Positions 1 to 7,018 of a DNA stretch of 29,248 nt are shown here, one piece after another. Origin of the DNA: Planctomycetota bacterium (GTDB lineage: Bacteria; Planctomycetota; PUPC01; DSUN01). Each line of letters begins with the position of its first letter. Within the stretch, counting starts at the first letter, position 1. The notes below the pieces were generated by a model, which was given only the letters and a program-made list of their open reading frames with translations, was not told where the DNA came from and ran no database searches. The stretch is taken from the NCBI GenBank assembly GCA_016872875.1, contig VGYW01000054.1:1-29248 (forward strand). Direction: 5' to 3'. The position numbers and the translations under genes were made by a program.

Positions 1-939
1 GCCGGGCACTTCGCAGTCACGGCCGAGCTCGGCCCGCCCATGAGCGGCGAGGCCGCGGTCGTGCGGAAGAAGGCCGCCATCCTGCGCGGCTGCGCCGACG
101 CCATCAACATCACCGACGCCCAGACCGCCGTCGTCCGCCTCTCCTCCATCGCCGCCGCCGCCATCCTGGTCCAGGAGGGCCTCGAGCCCGTCATGCAGAT
201 GACCACGCGCGACCGCAACCGCATCGCCATCCAGTGCGACATCCTGGGCGCCGCCGCACTCGGCATCAGGAACTGCCTCTGCATCGCAGGCGACCACCAG
301 TCCTTCGGCGCCGCAGGAAAGCTCAAGGGGCACCCAGGCTCGAAGAACGTCTACGACATTGACTCCATCCAGCTCGTGGCCATCCTCAAGAAGATGCGCG
401 ATGAGGGCCTTCAGGCGGGCGGCGACCCGCTCGAAGCGCCCATCCGCATGTTCATCGGCGCGGCCTGGACGCCGATGGGCGACCCGGTGGAGTTCCGCGC
501 CATCCGCCTGGCGAAGAAGGCCGCGGCGGGCGCCGACTTCATCCAGACCCAGGGCGTCTACGACGTCGCCAAGTTCGCCGAGGCCATGCGGCGGGCGCGC
601 AACCGCGGCCTCCACGAGAAGGCCGCCATCCTCGCAGGCATCATCGTCCCAAAGGGCGCCGCAATGCTACGCTACATGAACTCCTCCGTCGCGGGCGTCT
701 CGGTCCCCGAGGAGCTCATCAAGCGCTTCCCCGTGGCCAAGAAGGACGCCTCGCCCGCCGAGAAGAAGGAGGCGCGCCTCAAGAGCGAGGAGCTCGGCAA
801 GAAGATCGCCGTCGAGCTCATCCAGGCCGTCCGCGAGATTGAGGGCGTGCGCGGCATCCACCTCCAGGCCATCGAATGGGAAGAGGCCGTCCCCGAAATC
901 GTCAAGGCCGCCGGCCTCCTCCCGCGGCCAACCCTGTGA
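1..939 (+). CDS. metF: Methylenetetrahydrofolate reductase family protein (5' end outside window)
   Basis: The reading frame is already open at base 1, and the codons before the first ATG (position 40) encode FAVTAELGPP, the conserved opening of MetF-type proteins, so the true start lies upstream of the window. The family reduces 5,10-methylene-THF to 5-methyl-THF in a TIM barrel, feeding methionine synthesis or, in anaerobes, the methyl branch of the Wood-Ljungdahl pathway. Visible family features are NITDAQ near the N-terminus, a CIAGDH segment, GAAWTP, and GADFIQTQGVYD, which fits the barrel strand near the folate/flavin site. The C-terminus (GIHLQAIEWEEAVPEIV) is intact and ends with TGA. 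The following gene starts 88 bp downstream on the same strand behind an inverted repeat. Family assignment is firm; whether it serves C1 catabolism or methionine synthesis cannot be told from here. Confidence 0.92.
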   Translation, partial: AGHFAVTAELGPPMSGEAAVVRKKAAILRGCADAINITDAQTAVVRLSSIAAAAILVQEGLEPVMQMTTRDRNRIAIQCDILGAAALGIRNCLCIAGDHQSFGAAGKLKGHPGSKNVYDIDSIQLVAILKKMRDEGLQAGGDPLEAPIRMFIGAAWTPMGDPVEFRAIRLAKKAAAGADFIQTQGVYDVAKFAEAMRRARNRGLHEKAAILAGIIVPKGAAMLRYMNSSVAGVSVPEELIKRFPVAKKDASPAEKKEARLKSEELGKKIAVELIQAVREIEGVRGIHLQAIEWEEAVPEIVKAAGLLPRPTL

Positions 940-954
940 GGCCCTGGAAGCCAC

Positions 955-1019
955 ATTTCGGATTTCGGATTTCGGATTGCGGATTGAGATCCGAAATCCG
1001 AAATCGCAAATCCGAAATC
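955..1019. repeat. Intergenic inverted repeat built from GGATTTC units
   Basis: Direct copies of ATTTCGGATTTCGG on the left face their reverse complement (ATCCGAAATCCGAAATC) on the right, with a short GATTGAG centre. It fills most of the gap between the metF-like gene and the histidine kinase and could form a hairpin RNA. It could act as a terminator or simply be a dispersed palindromic element; no function is shown. Confidence 0.75.
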
Positions 1020-1027
1020 GAGGGCCG

Positions 1028-2551
1028 ATGTCTGCCCCGAAGGCCAACTGCTGGGAGGAGCGGCGCTGCGGACGCGAGCCTGGGGGCGCGCGGGCCGCCG
1101 AGCTCGGCGTGTGTCCCGCGGCCACCGACGCGACCTGCGACGGGATCAACTGCGGCCGCAACGCCGGCCGCCTCTGCTGGGCCGTCACCGCCACCCTCTG
1201 CCACGACGGGCCCCAGGGCACGTTCGCCGAGAAGCTCGCCCGCTGCGAGAGCTGCTCGTTCTTCCGCCGAGTCAAGTACCAGGAGGGCTGCCACTTCCAG
1301 CTCCTGAGGCCCGGCCTCGGCGTCTCAGACCCCGCGGAGCTGCACAAGCTCCTCAACAGCGTGGTCTCGATGCTCGGCGTCTCGCGCGACATCCTGGCCC
1401 TGCTCGCCGAGACGCCGCTCCTTCAGCAGATCGTCGAGCACGCCCTCAGCGTCACCGGCTCCGCCTCCGCCCGCGCCTACCTCTACACCCCCGCGGGCGA
1501 CGCGCTGGACCTCGTGGCTCAGGCAGGCACGCCGGCCCCCGCCGAGCGCGTGAGCCTGAGCGACGACTGCCCCGTGGCCGAGGCGGCCCGCACCCGCCGC
1601 TTCTGCGTCGCTACCGTAGCCGCAACCGTCCCGGTTGCGGACGGCAAGCGGGACGCTTGCCGCCACCAGAGCGCCGTCGCCGCCGCGGTGCCCATCGGCG
1701 GACGCGACCGCCTCGCCGGCGTCCTCGAGCTCGTCAAGGAGGGCGCCTTCTCCACCGACGACGAGTGGTTCCTCCATGAGCTCAGCCTCAGCGCCGCCCT
1801 GGGCATCGCCAACGCACGCCTTGTGGACGACCTCCGCCAGCTCAAGCGCTTCGACAAGGCGAAGTCGCGCTTCGTCGCCGTCCTCATGCACCACATCAGC
1901 TCGCCCCTCGCCACCATCGCCTGCTCCCTCCAGGCCATCCACCAGCTCGGCGACAAGCTCAGCGGCGACGACCGCACGAAGCTCATCCAGGTGAGCCTCG
2001 ACCGCATCCGCTCCATCCAGGAGCTCTCCCGCCGCCTCCTCGACCTGGCGGCCATCCGCAGCGGCAGGTCGCTCGGCCAGGCCCGCCCCGTCCCCATCGC
2101 CGACGCCCTCCGCCACGAGGTCGAGAACCGCCTCGGTCGAGCGCGCGAGCAGGGCGTGGAACTCGTCCTCATGGACCGTGCGGACCGAGCGCTCGTGCGG
2201 GCCGACCCCGATGGCCTGCGGGTGGTCTTCGCCAACCTTCTCGACAACGCCATCAAGTACACCACCGGCCCCATCAGGAAGGTCAGCGTGAGCCTCACCG
2301 TCACGCGGGGCCACGTCCGCGTCGAGGTCCGCGACACCGGCATCGGCATCCCGCCCGAAGACCAGCCGCGAGTCTTCGAAGAGTTCCACCGCGCCGGCAA
2401 CGTCGCCTCCGCCCGTGCCTCCGGCCACGGCCTCGGCCTCGCAGTCGTCCGCGAGCTCGTTGACCGTTACGGCGGCCACATCGAGCTCGAAAGCACCCTC
2501 GGCGTAGGCACCTCCATCGCCGTCGTCTTCCCCCTATTGACTTCTGCATAA
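1028..2551 (+). CDS. Two-CW-type cysteine-rich sensor histidine kinase with GAF domain
   Basis: A cytoplasmic sensor kinase of 507 residues from the ATG at 1028. The frame is open further upstream, but that part is repeat DNA and the metF tail. Residues about 8-85 are rich in Cys and Trp (NCWEERRCGREPGG, GRLCWAVTATLC, CESCSFF), the pattern of the two-CW domain, likely to bind metal or sense redox. A GAF-like domain follows (about 130-245), then a HisKA dimerisation helix with HHISSPL (the phospho-acceptor is probably H288), then an HATPase domain with N-box NLLDNAIKYT (403-412), G1 box DTGIGIP (436) and G2 box GHGLGLAV (466). No transmembrane segment is seen. No response regulator is adjacent, so its partner is unknown. 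Two palindromic hairpins are inserted in frame in the GAF domain (residues about 198-212). Confidence 0.93.
   Translation: MSAPKANCWEERRCGREPGGARAAELGVCPAATDATCDGINCGRNAGRLCWAVTATLCHDGPQGTFAEKLARCESCSFFRRVKYQEGCHFQLLRPGLGVSDPAELHKLLNSVVSMLGVSRDILALLAETPLLQQIVEHALSVTGSASARAYLYTPAGDALDLVAQAGTPAPAERVSLSDDCPVAEAARTRRFCVATVAATVPVADGKRDACRHQSAVAAAVPIGGRDRLAGVLELVKEGAFSTDDEWFLHELSLSAALGIANARLVDDLRQLKRFDKAKSRFVAVLMHHISSPLATIACSLQAIHQLGDKLSGDDRTKLIQVSLDRIRSIQELSRRLLDLAAIRSGRSLGQARPVPIADALRHEVENRLGRAREQGVELVLMDRADRALVRADPDGLRVVFANLLDNAIKYTTGPIRKVSVSLTVTRGHVRVEVRDTGIGIPPEDQPRVFEEFHRAGNVASARASGHGLGLAVVRELVDRYGGHIELESTLGVGTSIAVVFPLLTSA
1620..1662. repeat. Two adjacent hairpin repeats inside the histidine kinase gene
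   Basis: Two short palindromes lie back to back within the GAF coding region: CCGCAACC/GGTTGCGG (1620-1640) and CGGCAAGCG/CGCTTGCCG (1642-1662). They are translated in frame as part of a segment reading VAATVPVADGKRDACRHQ, which does not look like GAF sequence. The flanking residues (FCVAT before, SAVAAAVPIGG after) read as normal GAF sequence. Confidence 0.75.
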
Positions 2552-2723
2552 GCACCTGCGGGCCGCCCCCCATCTCGCCAGACAAGTGGATAGGATAGTT
2601 CAAGAATGGCTCTCCGGGTTTTCCTGTGGGCGCCTCGAAGAGCGCCGCCTGTGCCGTATGGCACTGCCAGGGCGCTCGGGCCTGGCCTGAGCGTAGCCGA
2701 ATGGCTCGGTTCCCGCCGGAGCC

Positions 2724-3107
2724 CTATCCTCCGCGGCAGCAGCCCGATTCGAGCAGGTGTGCCGGTGGCTGTAAAGCGGTAAATCCTGGGGGGTTGGGGG
2801 CAAAGCCCCCAAGTCCTGTGCTTGCGCGTGATGCCTGTGGACACCGGCCCGGCGCCGAGTCCGCATCCAGAAAGAGCGAGCAGAACTGCCTCAGCGGTGC
2901 CGAGCGCTCGCCTGCGGCCTGGAAGAACGCCACGTCGCGCAGAGGCCGCCACGCCGTGGACGATGGCTGGCACCGGGCCGCGGCCGACGGCGCGGCCCCG
3001 CCGCGCAGCCGCCGCACCCGCTCGTGCTCCACCAGCAGCCGCGCGTAGGCCCGCAGCGCCTCCCCCGCCTTCCGCCGCCGAATCCCCTCGTGCAACCGTC
3101 CGCTCAT
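2724..3107 (-). CDS. Short hypothetical protein, probably decayed at its 3' end
   Basis: An ATG at 3107 follows a G-rich stretch on the minus strand that could act as ribosome binding site. It opens a 127-residue frame starting MSGRLHEGIRRRKAGEALR and continuing as a charged, helical-looking segment for about 40 residues. After that the composition changes, and the last third overlaps repeat-like DNA, including the hairpin at 2794-2812, so the C-terminus is probably not ancestral. No family is recognised. It may be the remnant of a small helical protein or not a gene at all. The rest of 2552-3277 holds no other convincing gene; it contains low-complexity C-rich DNA and repeat fragments. Confidence 0.3.
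   Translation of the reverse strand: MSGRLHEGIRRRKAGEALRAYARLLVEHERVRRLRGGAAPSAAARCQPSSTAWRPLRDVAFFQAAGERSAPLRQFCSLFLDADSAPGRCPQASRASTGLGGFAPNPPGFTALQPPAHLLESGCCRGG
2794..2812. repeat. Hairpin repeat with TTGGGGGC arms
   Basis: TTGGGGGC (2794-2801) is separated by AAA from GCCCCCAA (2805-2812), inside a G-run context (CCTGGGGGGTTGGGGG). This is a compact dispersed-repeat-type stem-loop in the gap between the histidine kinase and the ATPase module. Confidence 0.6.
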
Positions 3108-3277
3108 CGCATCCCCCCAACAACTCCCCTCGCCCCGTCCCCAGATTGTAGCCCCCCGTCCCGCCTTGTCAACAACAATGCGGGTGACAGGAATAGCTTG
3201 AGGATTGTAGACTCGACACACCCCGCCTGACATTCGCCCACTGACCCGCCCCGCCCTCCGGTTGTCTGCCCGATAGA

Positions 3278-4012
3278 CTACATGCTACTTGCCGCCCAGG
3301 AAAGCCACTGCAAAAGTGAGCGTATCTCTGGAACCTCGCTGTACATGGCCGCGATCGCCTTCGCGTCAATGTGGGTCAGGGCATGCTTCCGGAAATCCTC
3401 CTGAGACAGGCTTCTCAGATCCTCGGTGCCGTACAGAGCTTTCTTCAGCTTCCTTGGATCGGCCCCTCTCGCGCGGATCCCACCGGTTAGGCTGTTCCTC
3501 GCGACTGCGATGAGCACATCTGTGCTCGGGAAAGGAACGACGGGCACAACAACCGGGACGTAGTCAAGTGAGTATCCACGGCGGCTGAGCGCGTGGCGGA
3601 ACCTCTCCGCTGCCAGGATGACAGTTGCGCCGAGCATCCATGCCCAATCCTCAAAGTACTCTTCGGCCCTAGACAGATACCTCTCAGCGTCAGAACTCAG
3701 CACCAACATGTCGCGTCGAGTGATCTCGCGCTTGGCGTGCGATTTGAGTTCTTCCCAAGCTCCGTAGAGCGTTGCTATAACACCCCTCTGAAGTGTCCTC
3801 GATGGCTCTCCCGCGATAGCAGTTCCGCTCTGCGCAACAAGACGCCAGTACTTGTCCAGGTAGTCCCTCATGTTCTGGCGTCTTAGGTGCACGACCATGA
3901 GTGGCTGTCCCTCAGCGCCGCCCTCTTGGAGGACATGCTGGACGACGCAACCGAGAATCTCCCGGTCAGTGCCGCCATCTCCCACGACGCCAATATACCT
4001 ACCTGCTTCCAT
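3278..4012 (-). CDS. Possible TOPRIM/DUF4276-like partner of an AAA ATPase
   Basis: A 244-residue protein encoded 13 bp after the stop of the ATPase gene, so the two almost certainly form one transcript. The N-terminus reads YIGVVGDGGTDREIL, which resembles the glycine-rich acidic first motif of TOPRIM-fold families such as DUF4276, where the usual Glu would here be Asp. A later acidic stretch (MLVLSSDAERYLSRAEEYFEDW, written in two parts: MLVLSSDAERYL and SRAEEYFEDW) could supply further metal ligands. The remainder is mixed alpha/beta with no membrane segment. In bacteria, OLD/RecF-like ATPases paired with TOPRIM or DUF4276-like proteins are often antiphage modules, so a nuclease or RNA-processing effector is plausible. 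The family match is tentative, the coding call strong. Base composition looks less GC-biased than in neighbouring housekeeping genes, consistent with transfer. Confidence 0.85.
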   Translation of the reverse strand: MEAGRYIGVVGDGGTDREILGCVVQHVLQEGGAEGQPLMVVHLRRQNMRDYLDKYWRLVAQSGTAIAGEPSRTLQRGVIATLYGAWEELKSHAKREITRRDMLVLSSDAERYLSRAEEYFEDWAWMLGATVILAAERFRHALSRRGYSLDYVPVVVPVVPFPSTDVLIAVARNSLTGGIRARGADPRKLKKALYGTEDLRSLSQEDFRKHALTHIDAKAIAAMYSEVPEIRSLLQWLSWAASSM

Positions 4013-4025
4013 GCGGCACCCCCGC

Positions 4026-5366
4026 TCAACCGATGGTCCCGCTGTACCACAGCTCTGCGAGAGCTTGTCGCGGGAGTTTCACGATTCTTCTACCGTCCTG
4101 TTCCTGGATCTCTCCATCAACGGCCCCAATGCCGATGAGAACATCGAGAGATTCGGCGAGGTTCCTTACGTCGCTCTTGAAGCCGTGGCGGTCTAGCCGC
4201 ATGGTGTAGACTTGGTCTAGACGATCGGCAAACTCGCGGAGGACTGAAGGGCTATGCGACGTCAGGACGAACTGTGTTGCGTATCCCCTTCCCTCCTCGC
4301 GTAGGGGACCGGCCGCTTGCCACAGCCACCCCATGAATTCGTGTATGTTCCCCGGGTTCACCCCGTTCTCAATCTCCTCTATAAGAATAAGGGCCGGCGG
4401 GCGATACAGAGCAGTGAGCAAGGCAACAGCGGCGGCCTTCATCAACCCGTCTGACACAAAGAACGGTTGGAACTCGTCAAGGCGGCCGGGCACGTCATGT
4501 CCTAGATCGAACTCCCAGACCGGCTGTCCGCGCTTTGGGTCTCGACGGATTCCGTGGAAGCTAGTGTCGAAGCGCCGGAGGGCCGCGATGAATCTCTGGA
4601 ATGTGCGCTCATCGAGTTCAGCCGTGCGCAGCAGGGTTTCCTGCAAGTTCGCGCCTTCGTACCCAAGCTGCGATGGTATGTGCAGCCTTTCCTGGGTCTC
4701 GGTGGGCCCATGGCTCTCCATGGGCACTAGCGCTGTGCCCACAGTGGGCCTCGATGTTCTTGCCTGGCCTTTGAGGAAAGATGGTTGCAGATGGTATACG
4801 AAGGCGTGAGACATGTCAGCGAAGAAGCGGGAACAGACCTGCCTCTCCTCATCGCTCAGCTGTCTGCTTTCAGCAACCTTCGCACGGAGTTCCAGCGCAC
4901 CGAGAACCGTGTCCCAACCCACGTGTACTTCACTCCAGGATGAGTTCTGACCGCATTGGACCCTAATCCGCTCTCTACACGCGGGGGCGCCTTCGATCCG
5001 GGGATGCTCATACAACTCAATGAAGTACTCGACGGTCCCAGTGCCATACCGCCATCGACAATCAAAACCAATCGGGTCCTCTTTCGTAGCGAGGCGATAC
5101 TTGTGAGAGAACAAGTCCCCTGGTCTCAGCCGCGCGGGATCAGTGCACTGCTCCTCAGTTTCGTCTGTGGCGACTTGCTCCCGATCCTGGCGGTCCTGTT
5201 CCGAGACTGGCCGCGCTCGCCAAACTAGCTTGGAGAAGTGTCGGATTCCGGCAAGCAGGTTCGACTTGCCCGAGTTGTTATTGCCAATCAACAAAGTGAT
5301 TGCGCCGAGCTTCACCCTGGTATCCCGGTGAGTGCGGTAGTTCCGAAGCCTTATCTCTTCAAACAC
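4026..5366 (-). CDS. AAA family ATPase (OLD/RecF-like), first gene of candidate defence pair
   Basis: A 446-residue P-loop ATPase. I place the start at the GTG at 5366 because the protein then opens FEEIRLRNYRTH, the normal first strand of this family, and AGGGGG lies 7 nt upstream. An ATG at 5408 would add 14 unrelated residues. Walker A is GNNNSGKS (residues 28-35), Walker B is ALILIEEIENG, and the switch histidine is in FVLTSHSPSVLRE. The long insert between Walker A and B is typical of SMC-like or AAA_15/AAA_21 ATPases, with little coiled coil evident. Its gene directly precedes the TOPRIM-like gene in one operon. Such ATPases usually gate a nuclease effector in phage defence; this is inferred from architecture, as no specific named system is recognised. 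Isolated setting and codon use suggest acquisition. Confidence 0.9.
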   Translation of the reverse strand: MFEEIRLRNYRTHRDTRVKLGAITLLIGNNNSGKSNLLAGIRHFSKLVWRARPVSEQDRQDREQVATDETEEQCTDPARLRPGDLFSHKYRLATKEDPIGFDCRWRYGTGTVEYFIELYEHPRIEGAPACRERIRVQCGQNSSWSEVHVGWDTVLGALELRAKVAESRQLSDEERQVCSRFFADMSHAFVYHLQPSFLKGQARTSRPTVGTALVPMESHGPTETQERLHIPSQLGYEGANLQETLLRTAELDERTFQRFIAALRRFDTSFHGIRRDPKRGQPVWEFDLGHDVPGRLDEFQPFFVSDGLMKAAAVALLTALYRPPALILIEEIENGVNPGNIHEFMGWLWQAAGPLREEGRGYATQFVLTSHSPSVLREFADRLDQVYTMRLDRHGFKSDVRNLAESLDVLIGIGAVDGEIQEQDGRRIVKLPRQALAELWYSGTIG

Positions 5367-5634
5367 GAGAGCACCCCCTAGCCTTAGGGAAGAAAGCCAG
5401 CAACGCACGATTGTCGCTGCATCCTACCCGAAAGTCTGCCTGCCGTCAAGCTGTGGGGGATGAACGACGGTGTCAATCTTCAGATATCAATTATCGCCCG
5501 CTACTCCAACTCCCTGTGGCCTGGGCGAAGGGGAGGGCGAGGCCCGCTCGCCCGCGCCGACAGGCAGGGATGCTGAGGGGCTGTCCCAGGCCTCATCCTA
5601 CACGCCCGGTGGGCAGGGAGTCAAGAGCCAACTC

Positions 5635-5910
5635 CCGCGCGAGTATGGCCCCTGATCCTGGCGTGTGCCCCTCGGCCTCTGAGCTCCGAAGGAGCGTACT
5701 ATAGCAGCCCAGGGCAACGCCCTGGGAAGAGGCGTTCAGAATACGTTCAGCCCTGAAAGGGCGTACTACCGAGCCCGCCATAGTACGCCCTTTCAGGGCT
5801 ATTCACGGGGGGCGCCAGTTCCCAGGGCGTTGCCCTGGGCTGCTATGGTACGCCCCGTAGGGGCTCCGAACAAGGAGCCAGGATTGGGGGCCATACTCCT
5901 CCCGCGCGGC
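5635..5910. repeat. Three-level nested inverted repeat
   Basis: Three pairs of arms share one centre. Outer arms are near 5635-5662 and 5877-5910 (CGCGCGAGTATGGCCCC type). Middle arms are near 5681-5728 and 5819-5866, containing AGCCCAGGGCAACGCCCTGG. Inner arms are perfect 20-mers at 5749-5768 (AGCCCTGAAAGGGCGTACTA) and 5781-5800. Each arm itself contains small palindromes. Together with 5367-5634, where I see no gene, this fills the gap between the ATPase module and the methyltransferase. Repeats of this wording are, as I recall, common between genes in Planctomycetota. Confidence 0.8.
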
Positions 5911-5954
5911 GGCCCGGAGCCTAGGTCGGACACGCTCCCTTCCGAGTCCTGGTT

Positions 5955-6713
5955 TCAGGGCTTTCGAAATAGGTACATAGCCCAGCCCAGGCAGTTGCGG
6001 CCCCAGCGGAGATAGGCGTCGCGACCCCTGTGGGTGCTGCGGAGCAGAGCCTCCACGTCGGGATCGTCTGGATGGTCGGCTGCATATCGCTCCGCAGCCT
6101 GCCATTGGAGCCCCTCATAGCGGTCCCAATCGTCCGGGTTGGCCACCAGCGTATAGAGGAGAGCGAGGCCCACGTCCTCACCAATGGCCACGTTCCCGGC
6201 GTGGGAACCGCACAGGTTGGGATCAGCGCCCGTGAGCTTCAGGTATTCCGGGTCGGGGTCGGCCATCCAGAACGGCTCGCCTACGAGCACCAGGCCGCCG
6301 GGCCGGGTCATCTTCGTTAGGGCCTCCAGCGTGCCCCTGTGATTCTGGTACACCCAGGAGGCACCGATGCAGGAAGCCAGGTCCGGGCTCTCTGGCGCGT
6401 TCGGCTCGTACTTGCCGCCGTCCGTGTGGAGCAACTCGATGCGGTCGGCCAGGCCCCGGGTTTCCACGTTCTTGCGGGCCGCCTGGATGGTGTAGGGTGA
6501 AAGGTCGATGCCCGTAGCCTTCACGTTGTACGCCTCGGCGACGAGGCAGAGGAGTTCTGCTTTGCCGCAGGCCACATCCAAGACGCGCCCGCCCTCCGGC
6601 AGCCGCAGGAGACCCACGAGCTCCTGGGTCTTCTCCAGGCTCAAGGGGTTCATGACCGTGTGGTCAGTGTGGGTGATGCCGTAGTACTTCCACATGTCCA
6701 TGCCCAGGTCCAT
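5955..6713 (-). CDS. Class I SAM-dependent methyltransferase
   Basis: A 252-residue cytosolic methyltransferase with a Rossmann-type fold. Motif I is VLDVACGKAELL (residues about 44-55), followed by an acidic end of strand 2 in ATGIDLSPYTI and a post-motif helix in RIELLHTDGGKY. The strand 4 region reads PDLASCIGASWVY and the motif III-like part is PGGLVLVGEPFW. A C-terminal extension rich in Trp, Tyr and Asp (about 190-250) suggests a small-molecule methyltransferase, but the substrate cannot be read from the sequence. The ATG at 6713 has AAAGGG just upstream; a nearby internal ATG (6701) is possible. It stands alone between two nested repeats, so it is probably transcribed separately. Confidence 0.88.
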   Translation of the reverse strand: MDLGMDMWKYYGITHTDHTVMNPLSLEKTQELVGLLRLPEGGRVLDVACGKAELLCLVAEAYNVKATGIDLSPYTIQAARKNVETRGLADRIELLHTDGGKYEPNAPESPDLASCIGASWVYQNHRGTLEALTKMTRPGGLVLVGEPFWMADPDPEYLKLTGADPNLCGSHAGNVAIGEDVGLALLYTLVANPDDWDRYEGLQWQAAERYAADHPDDPDVEALLRSTHRGRDAYLRWGRNCLGWAMYLFRKP

Positions 6714-6800
6714 GGTCGGGCCCTTTCTATCCGTTCCGATTGGTACAGCGTCGGTCCTTCCTTCATGACGGCGGTGTGGACGGCGGTCATGGACGGCGGT

Positions 6801-6953
6801 GTCACATCTTCAGGGCGTGTTGCCCAAACCGCGCGAGATGCCGCGGGTGTTCGTAGTGCGGGCTTCAGCCCGTATCTGTACGGCCTAAAGGCCGCACTAC
6901 GGACCCAGTTCCTCCCAATGAGGCGTTTGGGCAACACGCCCTGAAGATCTGAC
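6801..6953. repeat. Palindromic element nested inside another inverted repeat
   Basis: Outer arms of 29 bases (6801-6829 and 6925-6953; core CAGGGCGTGTTGCCCAAAC) match with one mismatch. Within them, at 6853-6900, sits a complete copy of a second element: GTAGTGCGGGCTTCAGCCCG on the left and a GGCC-GCACTAC arm on the right. The same inner element occurs at 11572-11623, inside the VIT/vWA gene at 12746-12794, and truncated at 17343. Upstream, 6766-6800 contains three copies of GACGGCGGT. Confidence 0.85.
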
Positions 6954-7018
6954 ACCTACTTTCGCCAGGGAAAGAGAGATTCCTCGACTTCGCAGGGATC
7001 CGCTCGGGATGACCGTGC

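Noticed and set aside
5593..6105. Short frames over the nested repeat giving peptides such as SSPGQRPGNW
   Set aside because: They are translations of palindromic repeat DNA and are often misannotated as small hypothetical proteins.
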